Source: Pseudarthrobacter sp. W1I19
GTDB taxonomy: Bacteria; Actinomycetota; Actinomycetes; Actinomycetales; Micrococcaceae
Direction: 5' to 3'
Length of the DNA stretch: 64,000 nt
Assembly: GCF_030817835.1 (NCBI RefSeq)
Contig: NZ_JAUSZR010000001.1
Coordinates: 4,340,001 to 4,404,000, forward strand
Shown: positions 37,598 to 47,882 of the stretch, in pieces
Position numbering within the stretch: the first letter of the stretch is position 1
Layout: the number at the start of each line of letters is the position of its first letter
Translations under genes and position numbers: made by a program
Notes under the pieces: model-generated
What the model was told of the DNA's origin: nothing
Seen by the model: the letters and a program-made list of their open reading frames with translations, nothing else
Database searches by the model: none

Positions 37598-38296
37598 ATG
37601 ACAGAACCCAAGAATGCCCTGGTGGTCCGCGGCGGCTGGGACGGCCACCAGCCGTACGAGGCCACCGAGCTGTTCATCCCCTACCTCAAGGACAACGGCT
37701 ACGATGTCCGCGTGGAGGAATCCCCGAAGGTTTACGCCGACGCCGAGTACATGGCAGGCGTGGACCTGATCCTGCAGTGCATGACCATGACCACCATCGA
37801 AAAGGACGAGTTCGCCGGGCTGCGTACGGCGGTGGAAAACGGCACCGGCCTGGCCGGTTGGCACGGCGGGATTGCCGATTCCTACCGCAACAACTCCGAC
37901 TACCTGCACCTGGTCGGCGGCCAGTTCGCCTGCCACCCGGGCAAGCACCCGGACGAGTGCATCGGCGAGCAGTCGGACAACTACGTTCCCTACACCGTGA
38001 ACATGCTGCCCGCAGCCGCGGAGCACCCCATCACCCAGGGCATCAAGGACTTCGACCTGGTCACCGAACAGTACTGGGTCCTCTCCGACGACTACATCGA
38101 CGTCCTGGCCACCACCACCCAAAAAGTCCGGGAATGGGACCCCTGGAACCGCGAAGTCACCTCCCCCGCCGTCTGGACCCGCCAATGGGGCAAGGGCCGC
38201 ATCTTCGTCGCCACCCCCGGCCACCGCGTCGAAATCCTCCAGGACACCAACGTCCGCACCATCATCGAAAGGGGCCTGCTGTGGGCAAGCCGTTGA
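37598..38296 (+). CDS. ThuA-like protein
   Basis: A 232-residue class-I-glutamine-amidotransferase-like (ThuA) domain protein. Features are VVRGGWDGHQP at the N-terminus, GTGLAGWHGGIADSYRNNSDYLHLVGGQFACHPG in the middle and EQYWVLSDDY later. In Sinorhizobium, ThuA acts with the oxidoreductase ThuB in trehalose and related disaccharide catabolism through 3-keto sugars. AAAGGAAAC lies before the ATG. It overlaps the next oxidoreductase by 16 nt. The chemistry of ThuA proteins is still incompletely defined. Confidence 0.9.
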   Translation: MTEPKNALVVRGGWDGHQPYEATELFIPYLKDNGYDVRVEESPKVYADAEYMAGVDLILQCMTMTTIEKDEFAGLRTAVENGTGLAGWHGGIADSYRNNSDYLHLVGGQFACHPGKHPDECIGEQSDNYVPYTVNMLPAAAEHPITQGIKDFDLVTEQYWVLSDDYIDVLATTTQKVREWDPWNREVTSPAVWTRQWGKGRIFVATPGHRVEILQDTNVRTIIERGLLWASR

Positions 38297-39408
38297 AAGT
38301 AGGAATCGTTGGCTGCGGCGCCATCATCGCGCAGTACCTCACCAACTTCCGCAAGCTCCATGACCTCGAACTCGTAGCGGTGGCGGACCTTGATCCCGCA
38401 CGCGCGAAGGCTGTGGCGGAGCAGTACGACGGCGTCCGCGCCGTTTCCGTGGACGAACTCCTCGCGGCGGACGACGTCGAACTGGTCCTGAACCTCACCA
38501 TCCCCGCGGCGCACGCCGAGGTGGCACTGAAAGCCATCGCAGCAGGCAAAAGCGTGTACGGCGAGAAGCCCCTCGCCGCCACCACTGCGGAGGCACGCAC
38601 GGTTCTGGAGGCAGCGCGGGAGGCAGGCGTCGTCGTCGGCTGTGCTCCTGACACGGTACTGGGAACCGGCATCCAGACCGCCCGCAAGGCGATCGATGAC
38701 GGGCTGATCGGCGCGCCCATCTCCGCCTCCGCCACCATGGTGACCCCCGGCCATGAGCGCTGGCACCCGAACCCGGACTTCTACTACCAGCCCGGCGGCG
38801 GCCCGCTCCTGGACATGGGCCCCTACTACGTGACCGCCCTGGTGACACTGCTGGGCCCGGTGGTCTCGGTGACGGGCGCCGCGAGCCACACCCGCAACGA
38901 ACGGACCATCGGCTCCGGCCCACGGCAGGGCGAAAAGGTCCCCGTGGCCATCGACTCCCACGTCACCGGCGTCCTGACCCACGCCTCCGGCGCGCTCTCC
39001 ACCCTGTTCATGAGCTTCGACGCCGTGAAGTCCAAGTCCCCCAACATCGAGATCCACGGCGAACACGGATCTCTGGTGGTGCCGGACCCCAACCACTTCG
39101 ACGGCGAGGTTCAGCTGTTCTCCTTGGGCGCCGATGCGTGGGAGACCCTTCCCGTATCCGCAGGCTACGTTGACTCGGGGCGCGGCTTCGGCATCGCCGA
39201 CCTGGCTTCCACCCCGGAAGGCGCCGAGCCCCGCGCGGGCGGCACCTTGGCCTTCCATGTCCTTGAGGTCATGGAGTCAGTGCTCGAATCAGCCCACACC
39301 GGGTCCGCGGTACGCATCAGCAGCACGGCGGAGCGGCCCGCCGGCGTCGAGCTGACCGTCCTCACCGAGGACATCCAGGAGCTCCAGGCGCAGGAAGCCG
39401 CTTCCTAA
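38281..39408 (+). CDS. Gfo/Idh/MocA-family oxidoreductase 2
   Basis: A 375-residue NAD(P)-dependent oxidoreductase, clearly different from the first. It has Rossmann VGIVGCGAIIAQYL, the catalytic Lys in GEKPLAATT, and NPDFYYQPGGGPLLDMGPYYVTAL. Start GTG 38281 overlaps the ThuA-like gene by 16 nt and has AAAGGGG upstream. An in-frame TTG at 38293 is an alternative. It is the last gene of the operon and is followed by a strong hairpin. Two such dehydrogenases in one operon suggest an oxidation step and a later reduction step. Confidence 0.9.
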   Translation: MGKPLKVGIVGCGAIIAQYLTNFRKLHDLELVAVADLDPARAKAVAEQYDGVRAVSVDELLAADDVELVLNLTIPAAHAEVALKAIAAGKSVYGEKPLAATTAEARTVLEAAREAGVVVGCAPDTVLGTGIQTARKAIDDGLIGAPISASATMVTPGHERWHPNPDFYYQPGGGPLLDMGPYYVTALVTLLGPVVSVTGAASHTRNERTIGSGPRQGEKVPVAIDSHVTGVLTHASGALSTLFMSFDAVKSKSPNIEIHGEHGSLVVPDPNHFDGEVQLFSLGADAWETLPVSAGYVDSGRGFGIADLASTPEGAEPRAGGTLAFHVLEVMESVLESAHTGSAVRISSTAERPAGVELTVLTEDIQELQAQEAAS

Positions 39409-39427
39409 GCCAAAGCTCCAGCCCCTT

Positions 39428-39469
39428 CATGCCCGGCAGGGTCCGTGAAAGCGGTCCCTGCCCGGCATG
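39428..39469. terminator. long hairpin after the importer operon
   Basis: Arms of 14 bases starting CATGCCCGGCAGGG pair with one mismatch across a 14-base loop, 19 bp after the last stop codon. There is no clear T-run, so it may end transcription inefficiently or protect the RNA 3' end. Confidence 0.65.
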
Positions 39470-39537
39470 GTGCTGTGTCCGGCCCACAGGTTCCGGGGCT
39501 CTGGACAACTCCGCCGGGCCGTAGCACGATCTGAAGT

Positions 39538-39987
39538 GTGACCTCCAGCCCCCTTTCCGACGCCCGCCTCCGTGAGCTTACGGAACTTCGCCGCGTCAAG
39601 GACCGGATCGACCGGGAGTACGCGCAGCCGCTGGACGTCGAATCCCTGGCCCGCGGCGTCCACATGTCCGCCGGACACCTGAGCCGCCGCTTCAAAGCCG
39701 CGTACCAGGAATCGCCCTACAGCTACCTCATGACCCGGCGCATCGAGCGGGCCATGGCACTGCTCCGCCGCGGTGACCTTTCCGTCACGGAGGTGTGCTT
39801 CGCCGTCGGCTGTTCATCGTTGGGAACCTTCAGCACCCGCTTCACGGAGCTGGTGGGCATGCCGCCCAGCGTCTACAAACAGGAAGCGGAAATGTCGACG
39901 GCGGGCATCCCCGCCTGCGTGGCGAAACAGGTCACCAGACCGGTCAGGAATCGAGAAGCACCCGCACCGGAGCCGCAACTAGCATGA
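39538..39987 (+). CDS. small AraC-family regulator
   Basis: A 149-residue protein that is mostly the AraC DNA-binding domain: two helix-turn-helix units around LDVESLARGVHMSAGHLSRRFKAAY and LSVTEVCFAVGCSSLGTFSTRFTELVG, with no effector domain. It starts at GTG 39538. Its stop overlaps the next gene by ATGA, so it is coupled to a VOC-family protein. The short AraC plus glyoxalase arrangement is common in actinobacteria and suggests local control. Confidence 0.9.
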   Translation: MTSSPLSDARLRELTELRRVKDRIDREYAQPLDVESLARGVHMSAGHLSRRFKAAYQESPYSYLMTRRIERAMALLRRGDLSVTEVCFAVGCSSLGTFSTRFTELVGMPPSVYKQEAEMSTAGIPACVAKQVTRPVRNREAPAPEPQLA

Positions 39988-40406
39988 CTGCCATGAACAA
40001 GATCAGCATTTCCTCAACCTTCCTTCCGCATACCGATCCGGACGCATCCCTGGCGTTCTACCGCGACGCCCTGGGCTTCGAAGTCCGCAACGATGTTGGC
40101 CGCGGCACCATGCGCTGGATCACCGTAGGCCCTGCCGGGCAGCCGGACGTGTCCATCGTCCTGCACCCGCCGGCCGTGGACCCCGGCATCACCGACGACG
40201 AACGCCGCACCATCGCCGAAATGATGGCGAAGGGCACCTACGCCACGGTTATCCTGTCCGCCCCGGACGTGGACGCCGCGTTCGCCTCGGTGGAGGCCAC
40301 CGGGGCGGACGTGGTCCAGGAACCCGTCGACCAGCCCTACGGAATCCGCGACTGCGCCTTCCGCGACCCGGCCGGCAACACCGTCCGCATCAACCAGCAG
40401 CCCTGA
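39984..40406 (+). CDS. VOC (glyoxalase/bleomycin-resistance) family protein
   Basis: A 140-residue vicinal-oxygen-chelate protein with two beta-alpha-beta-beta-beta units (FLPHTDPDASLAFYRDALGFEVRND, YGIRDCAFRDPAGNTVRINQQ). Members sequester antibiotics such as bleomycin or catalyse metal-dependent chemistry. ATG 39984 overlaps the AraC stop, and ATG 39993 is also possible. Its position between AraC and UvrA2 genes suggests a drug-tolerance role. Confidence 0.88.
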   Translation: MTAMNKISISSTFLPHTDPDASLAFYRDALGFEVRNDVGRGTMRWITVGPAGQPDVSIVLHPPAVDPGITDDERRTIAEMMAKGTYATVILSAPDVDAAFASVEATGADVVQEPVDQPYGIRDCAFRDPAGNTVRINQQP

Positions 40407-40500
40407 GCTGGGAGGATAGGAACCAGCGGCACGAGGGGGAGGCTGCGGGCGCGGCCCTCCCCCTCCCAGGACATATCGCAGCCCCACAGATGGAGACCCG

Positions 40501-42906
<2,406 letters not shown>

Positions 42907-42911
42907 GGCAG

Positions 42912-42948
42912 ACCGCCCGGTGGTTGAGCCTGTCGAAACCCAGGGCGG
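42912..42948. repeat. actinobacterial intergenic repeat with flanking hairpin
   Basis: A 22-bp core starting GGTGGTTGAGCC and ending TCGAAACC (42919-42940) lies inside a hairpin whose arms are CCGCCC and GGGCGG. Related sequences are common between genes in Arthrobacter-type genomes. Here it lies between two convergent genes and may act as a bidirectional terminator. Confidence 0.6.
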
Positions 42949-42958
42949 GTTGTTACTG

Positions 42959-43354
42959 TCAGGAAATCGCGGGATCGAGAAGCCAGACCAGCGCCTCATC
43001 CCGGGACGTGAAGAAGCGTGTGGGACATGGCAAGGCCTGCCGTTCAATGGTGAAATTTGCAATGATGCGGTCCACCGGACTTGAGCCAAGCAAGGCAATC
43101 CGCGACGCTGCACAGGGGATCTGGAAGGCGGACTTGGCCTGGCGGGTCACTGCCTTGGTAACCCCCATGTCCACCAGCATCGGGTATTCGGACCCTCCGG
43201 AAATTTCATTGACCCTGTCCATCGCCGCGTGCACGTCATCGCTTTCCAGGACGATCCCGGGTTGCCAGACAAGGTGAATAATTCCGTCGGCGCTGAGTTT
43301 TACGGTGCCCTTGCCGCCGTCTACAGCGATTGGTTCCAACTTCTGCTCCCCCAT
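42959..43354 (-). CDS. STAS-like domain protein
   Basis: A 131-residue cytoplasmic protein of the STAS/SEC14-like type (DUF7793-like). It carries the alternating strand-helix pattern WQPGIVLESDDVHAAMDRV, PMLVDMGVTKAV and IANFTIERQALPCPTRFFTSRDEALVWL. It has no nearby kinase or sigma factor. It converges on the uvrA2-like gene. Function is unknown. Confidence 0.8.
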   Translation of the reverse strand: MGEQKLEPIAVDGGKGTVKLSADGIIHLVWQPGIVLESDDVHAAMDRVNEISGGSEYPMLVDMGVTKAVTRQAKSAFQIPCAASRIALLGSSPVDRIIANFTIERQALPCPTRFFTSRDEALVWLLDPAIS

Positions 43355-43401
43355 AGTTCCGATCAGCGATGTCTGCGCCTACATCAAACTACGCTGGCGG
43401 T

Positions 43402-43974
43402 ATGGCCGAACACTACCGGTACGACGTCGAAATCCTCCACCTGCTGGTGTCACCCGGGCATGCCTACTTCGGGCGGGCCAAGGACGGCCCTGCGGACGTG
43501 CCGACGCTCGACGCCGGCACCGCTGAGGTGGTGGCCGGCAAGGGCATCGTGGGTGACCGGTTTTTCGGCAAGGCCGCGCACATGGATGCTGCGGTGACCC
43601 TGTTCGCCGTCGAGGCCCTCGAAGCCATGGCAGCCGAGCTGGAAGCCGGACCGTTTGATCCGCTGGCGACGCGCCGGAACGTGATCCTGCGGGGTGCGCA
43701 CCTGGCTCCGCTGCTGGGGCAGGACTTCGCGCTGGAATCCGGCGGCTCCGTCGTGGAGTTCCATGGCGGGCGCGCGGCCCACCCGTGCGCCTGGATGAAC
43801 GAGGTGCTGGCGCCCGGGGCCCACGCCGCGATGCGGGGCAGGGGCGGCATCCGTTGCCGGGCACTATCCAGCGGAACCATGCACCGCGGCCCGGCGGTGC
43901 TGGTCAGCCCCGTCCCACTGGATCCTGGGCAGGCCGGGGTACCTTCGGTACTGCGGCCCAGCCGGCTGCCGTAG
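43402..43974 (+). CDS. MOSC-domain protein
   Basis: A 190-residue protein with the MOSC fold (molybdenum cofactor sulfurase C-terminal). Features are GIVGDRFFGKAAHMDAAVTLF, TRRNVILRGAHLAPLLGQDF and HPCAWMNEVLAPGAH, which holds the conserved cysteine. Family members bind sulfur or molybdopterin and reduce N-hydroxylated compounds. ATG 43402 is used; the ribosome site is weak. The gene ends in a 14-bp direct repeat next to the MFS gene. Confidence 0.87.
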   Translation: MAEHYRYDVEILHLLVSPGHAYFGRAKDGPADVPTLDAGTAEVVAGKGIVGDRFFGKAAHMDAAVTLFAVEALEAMAAELEAGPFDPLATRRNVILRGAHLAPLLGQDFALESGGSVVEFHGGRAAHPCAWMNEVLAPGAHAAMRGRGGIRCRALSSGTMHRGPAVLVSPVPLDPGQAGVPSVLRPSRLP

Positions 43975-44003
43975 CTAGTCCAACTGCACTAGCTAGTCCA
44001 ACT
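43972..44003. repeat. 14-bp direct repeat at convergent gene ends
   Basis: TAGCTAGTCCAACT occurs at 43972-43985 and 43990-44003, an 18-bp period. The two copies cover the stop codons of the MOSC and MFS genes. A small local duplication is the simplest explanation. Confidence 0.8.
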
Positions 44004-45168
44004 CCACGCCCCGGAGCAGCAGTAGCGTCCCGCCCACCACCGCGGCGGAAGCAAGGAAAACACCCCCTGCACCAAGTCCTGCCGCAACCACCCCGATGGC
44101 ACTCGGCAGTACCACCTGGCCCACCCGGTTCCCGGCGAGCCTCAGAGCCAACGCCCGTCCACGCTGCCCAGCTGGGGCCTGCGCCGAAAGCCAGGACATG
44201 GTCAGCGGCTGGCCGATGCCGAGCCCCAGCCCGAGAACGGCCATCACAATAAACAACAGCCAGGCCGGCATGGGAACCGCAGCCACGGCCAAGGCGACGG
44301 TGGACAGTGCGAGGCTCAACACCAGCAGCCTCATGCGGCCCAGCTTCCTGGACACCCGCCCCAGCAGGATCCGGGAAACCATGGAAAACACTGCCCTGAC
44401 AGTGAGCATGGCGCCCACCGTTGCCGAAGTGAGCCCGCGTTCGGATCCGAGTGCCGGGAGGTACACCATGGTCAGGTCCACCACGGCAAGCACGGTGGCG
44501 CTGGTGGCCAATGCGCGGGCGACGCCAGGGGTCCTGAGCAGCGAGAGTGCGTTGCCGGTGTTGCCGTCACCTGCAACTGCCTTCCTTTTCGCGCCGCTGA
44601 CATGTGCTGCCACACCAAACGTGGTCACGAAGAGTGCCAGGCTCATGCACGTCGACAGGAAGAAAATTGCCTGCGTGTCAGGGCGGATGGATGCCCCTCC
44701 CACGAGGGAAATCGCCAGGGGTCCGAGGGCCTGGCCCAGGGAGGCGGCGAAAGTCAGGTAACCGAAGGCTGCGTCCATGCGGGCCGGGGCAGCGTTGTTG
44801 GCCACCACGGCCTGCTGCCCTACAACGCATGCGAGTTGCCCGGCACCCAGCAGCGCGGTTCCGATAACCAGGGTGACGATTGACGAGCCCCACAGCAGCA
44901 GGAAAGCAGAACAGGCAAGAACGACGGCGGACCCGATGGCCATCAGCCGGCGCTCACCCAAGCGGTCCACCAGGCCGCCCGTCGGGACTGCGAGCAGCAA
45001 AGGAAAAACAGCATAGCTGGCTGCCAGCAGGCCCAGGGCAAACCCGGGAACGTCCAGTTCAAGCGCACGGTAGGTTGCCGCGGGCCGGACCAGGAAGGTC
45101 ACCGCCTGGATCAGCGCGGAATGGACCAGGAGGGAAGTTGTTGTGCGGCGTCCAAGTTCGCCGATCAC
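43993..45168 (-). CDS. MFS transporter
   Basis: A 391-residue major facilitator with about 12 spans. The loop motif GGLVDRLGERRLMAIGSAVVL fits the family pattern after span 2. It starts inside the stop of the upstream GntR gene (4-nt overlap), so the pair is coupled, and the regulator probably senses the transported compound. Substrate is unknown, and export of a toxic or aromatic compound is possible. Confidence 0.9.
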   Translation of the reverse strand: MIGELGRRTTTSLLVHSALIQAVTFLVRPAATYRALELDVPGFALGLLAASYAVFPLLLAVPTGGLVDRLGERRLMAIGSAVVLACSAFLLLWGSSIVTLVIGTALLGAGQLACVVGQQAVVANNAAPARMDAAFGYLTFAASLGQALGPLAISLVGGASIRPDTQAIFFLSTCMSLALFVTTFGVAAHVSGAKRKAVAGDGNTGNALSLLRTPGVARALATSATVLAVVDLTMVYLPALGSERGLTSATVGAMLTVRAVFSMVSRILLGRVSRKLGRMRLLVLSLALSTVALAVAAVPMPAWLLFIVMAVLGLGLGIGQPLTMSWLSAQAPAGQRGRALALRLAGNRVGQVVLPSAIGVVAAGLGAGGVFLASAAVVGGTLLLLRGVELD

Positions 45169-45830
45169 GAGATGCCCAGGCCGCTGCTCGAGATGGCACG
45201 CACCGCGGCATCCCGGGCCCCCATGACGTGCTCGAAAGCAATCTTCGCGGCGTTGTCCGGATCGCCCGCGGCCACGGCGTCCACCAGGGCGCGGTGCTGG
45301 GCCAGGGCCTGGTCACGCCGTTCCTGGGTGCTGTTGGTGAAATGCCGGTAGCGCTCCATGTGGTTGGATACCTGGCCATGGAAACGGCGGGCCCAGGAAT
45401 TTCCGGCCATCTCCGCGAGCCTGCTGTGCAGTGCCATGCCCTGGCGCATGGCGTCATCGGCGAATTCCACCACTGCGGCGTTACGGGCAAGGATGCCTCG
45501 GAGCGCTTCGATGTCGGAAGGCGTCGCCTTAATGCAGGCGTTCCGTGCCATCAGCGACTCCATTGCCGCCCGGACCTCGTACAACTCTGAAATCGCTGCC
45601 TCGTCCAGGCTTGGCACCAGGACACCCCCGGTGGGCTGCTGCTCCAGGAGGTTCTCTGAGATGAGCCGCCTGATGGCCTCGCGCAACGGCGTACGGCTCA
45701 CACTCAATGATGCCGCCATGGCAGGCTCAAAAATCCGCTCCCCCGGCTTCAGTTCAAGGCTGAGGATCTGCCGCTTCAGTTCCGCGTAAACAAAATGTGC
45801 GCCGGTGTTCCGTGCAGGTAAATCAGTCAT
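45165..45830 (-). CDS. GntR-family regulator (FadR/FCD type)
   Basis: A 221-residue regulator. The winged helix (HFVYAELKRQILSLELKPGERI, LSVSRTPLREAIRRLISENLLEQQPTGGVLV) is followed by an FCD effector domain whose metal-binding Asp/His residues are in FADDAMRQGMALHSRLAEMAGN and FHGQVSNHMERY. A perfect palindrome lies between it and the divergent SDR gene. It is co-transcribed with the MFS gene. Confidence 0.92.
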   Translation of the reverse strand: MTDLPARNTGAHFVYAELKRQILSLELKPGERIFEPAMAASLSVSRTPLREAIRRLISENLLEQQPTGGVLVPSLDEAAISELYEVRAAMESLMARNACIKATPSDIEALRGILARNAAVVEFADDAMRQGMALHSRLAEMAGNSWARRFHGQVSNHMERYRHFTNSTQERRDQALAQHRALVDAVAAGDPDNAAKIAFEHVMGARDAAVRAISSSGLGIS

Positions 45831-45848
45831 GTTCGACCTCCAGCACCC

Positions 45849-45880
45849 ATCATACTTGTATACATCTGTACAAGTATGAT
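45849..45880. promoter_or_regulatory. 32-bp perfect palindrome, GntR operator with divergent promoters
   Basis: Arms ATCATACTTGTA and TACAAGTATGAT are exact complements around an 8-bp spacer. Each outer end contains a TATGAT -10-like hexamer on its own strand, giving short leaders to the SDR gene (about 18 nt) and the GntR gene (about 12 nt). A single bound repressor could silence both directions. The inner TTGTATAC/TGTACAA resembles GntR-type half-sites. Confidence 0.75.
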
Positions 45881-45904
45881 TTCCCGAACCGATAAGGTGT
45901 AGGC

Positions 45905-46627
45905 ATGCGTGTTTTTGTCACCGGCTCTGCTGACGGTTTGGGACAAGCTACTGCGCGGACCCTTCTGGAGACCGGGCACGATGTTGTTGTCCATGCCCGG
46001 AGCACTGCCCGGCTGGATGCCGTCCAGGAGCTGGTGGACGGCGGGGCCGAAGCGGCAGTGGGCGACCTGGCGGACCTGGAACAGACGCGCGACGTCGCCA
46101 GGCAAGTCAACGCGATCGGTCGGATGGACGCCGTCATCCACAACGCGGGAGTCCTGCACAGCCCGGACATCTTCCAGGTGAATGTTGTGGCTCCGTACCT
46201 CCTCACCGCGCTCATCGAACGCCCGCACCGGCTGGTCTACCTCAGCAGCGGAATGCACCGCGGCGGCCACGCTGATCCCAGCAGGCTCGAAGCGGGCATG
46301 GAGAAGGTGACCTACTCGGACAGCAAGCTCTACCTCACAGCCCTGGCAGCCGCCGTCGCCCGTTTATGGCCGGACGTCCTCAGCAACGCCGTCGATCCCG
46401 GCTGGGTGCCCACCCGGATGGGCGGCGCGGGGGCACCCGATGACCTGCGCCTCGGCCACCTGACGCAGGAGTGGCTCGCCACGGGCGATGATCCGGCGGC
46501 GCTCACCAGCGGGGGCTACTGGTTCCACCAGAACCGGGAGAAGCCGCATCATGCAGCCCGCGACGAGCGGTTCCAGAACGCACTCCTGGATCACTTGGCC
46601 GATATCACCGGCCAGCGCCTTACCTGA
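45905..46627 (+). CDS. short-chain dehydrogenase/reductase
   Basis: A 240-residue SDR. The cofactor motif TGSADGLGQA is at residues 6-15. NAG is near 80, and LSSGMH carries the Ser, followed by YSDSK for Tyr and Lys, so the triad is complete. It is divergent from the GntR-MFS pair and shares their palindrome. It may act on the compound handled by the transporter. AAGG precedes the ATG. Confidence 0.9.
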   Translation: MRVFVTGSADGLGQATARTLLETGHDVVVHARSTARLDAVQELVDGGAEAAVGDLADLEQTRDVARQVNAIGRMDAVIHNAGVLHSPDIFQVNVVAPYLLTALIERPHRLVYLSSGMHRGGHADPSRLEAGMEKVTYSDSKLYLTALAAAVARLWPDVLSNAVDPGWVPTRMGGAGAPDDLRLGHLTQEWLATGDDPAALTSGGYWFHQNREKPHHAARDERFQNALLDHLADITGQRLT

Positions 46628-46636
46628 CGGGACTAC

Positions 46637-47620
46637 CTAGAGCAGCGCGGTGGCGTTTGCGGGTGAACCGGTCCCGCCGGTGATGTTCAGCGGTTTGACG
46701 GTGATGAAGGCGTCCCACTGGTTGATGCCACGCATATGGCGCGCGAGGGGCCCGAGCCGCCACAGTTCACCCAGCGGCATGCCCAGCTTAGCGAGGAGCT
46801 GCTGGTGCATCATGCCGTGATCGTTCGGGGCGGAGTCGCGGTAAGGGCTGGAAGCCAGTGCGGGCAGGCATTCGAAGGCGAAGTTGTCCGCCGCGAGGAG
46901 CGCCAGCCTGTTGTCCCATGCCCAGGCGACGAAGTCCTCGGACTGGGCAACGCCGGCGGCCCGCCTGCTCTCCCGCATCCGCTGTTTGTCCTCCGGGGCC
47001 AGGCCCAGGAACCACTCGCACCAGCCGGTGTGCAGCATCAGGATGTCGCCCTGCCGGAGGGTCACGGACTGGGCGTCCAGCACCGCCTGAATCAACTCCA
47101 GGCCCAGGGGCTCACCTGCCGCCTGGTCGATCGGAGCACCCTGCCCGGCGCGGTACCCGGCTAGGTCAACAAGCACTCCCCTGCCCACGATTGGGTTGTC
47201 CGCCCATTCCTGGATGCCAAGATCCGGCGTGCCCTCCCGGACAGCGTCGTCAGGCGTGCCGTTGTAGAAGCCGACGTCGTCTGCCCGGCGGTGCCGCAAT
47301 CCGTCGATCTGGCTGGATCCTTGCAGGTAGTACCCGTCCAGGAAGTCGTCGCGGTGGGCCGGGTGCGAGGAGTAGATGGTGTGCCGGGGAGCGCCGCGCT
47401 TGAGGGACATGCCGGGGTGGAACGCATCGGCCGGATAGTCCAGGCCAAAGGCCGTGCCGGTGCGGATGCAGCTTCGCGCCTCCATCACGGCCCGGGAATC
47501 AATGAACGACGGCGTCCCGCGGGTTGCGTCCGGAAAGAGGTCCCAGGAGGTTCCGGCGAAAGCGCCCTCCCGCTTCAGCAGCTCGGCGAACGTGGGGTAG
47601 GTTCCGTCCCCGGACCTCAC
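46637..47620 (-). CDS. cyclase-family hydrolase (PF04199 type)
   Basis: A 327-residue metal-dependent hydrolase of the cyclase/kynurenine-formamidase family. SSQIDGLRHRRADD replaces the classical HGTHxDxPxH motif but keeps Asp and His, and ILMLHTGWCEWFLG is conserved. Such enzymes hydrolyse amides, lactones or esters. It starts at GTG 47620 inside the stop of the small membrane gene (GTGA). It is the last gene of the eight-gene operon that begins with tctB. Confidence 0.85.
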   Translation of the reverse strand: MRSGDGTYPTFAELLKREGAFAGTSWDLFPDATRGTPSFIDSRAVMEARSCIRTGTAFGLDYPADAFHPGMSLKRGAPRHTIYSSHPAHRDDFLDGYYLQGSSQIDGLRHRRADDVGFYNGTPDDAVREGTPDLGIQEWADNPIVGRGVLVDLAGYRAGQGAPIDQAAGEPLGLELIQAVLDAQSVTLRQGDILMLHTGWCEWFLGLAPEDKQRMRESRRAAGVAQSEDFVAWAWDNRLALLAADNFAFECLPALASSPYRDSAPNDHGMMHQQLLAKLGMPLGELWRLGPLARHMRGINQWDAFITVKPLNITGGTGSPANATALL

Positions 47621-47871
47621 CGTGCCCCTGCTTCCTGCGGCTGCTCCTGGTTCTGGCGGCGTTTGTAGCTGAGCAGGAATCCGGCGATGGCGCAGAGGGA
47701 GGCAGCGATGCACATGGGCGCCTTGATGGACTCGTTGAGCAGTGTGAGCCAGTCGCCCCGGCCGGCCGCCAGGGCGATGGCCTGCCCGGCCACGAACAGA
47801 ACGCCGCCGGCCAGGAGCGCTGCGAGGGTCAGGACGAAGAGGACTTCGACGGCTCTTCGGATGGTGTGCAT
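47617..47871 (-). CDS. small two-span membrane protein
   Basis: An 84-residue protein with two hydrophobic spans (VLFVLTLAALLAGGVLFVAGQ and KAPMCIAASLCAIAGFLLSY) and a charged tail. It lies between the TRAP-like permease and the cyclase gene. It may substitute for the usual four-span small TRAP subunit, though it is only half that size. GGAAAG precedes ATG 47871. A longer frame reading antisense to its neighbour is rejected. Confidence 0.7.
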   Translation of the reverse strand: MHTIRRAVEVLFVLTLAALLAGGVLFVAGQAIALAAGRGDWLTLLNESIKAPMCIAASLCAIAGFLLSYKRRQNQEQPQEAGAR

Positions 47872-47882
47872 GGTGACTTTCC

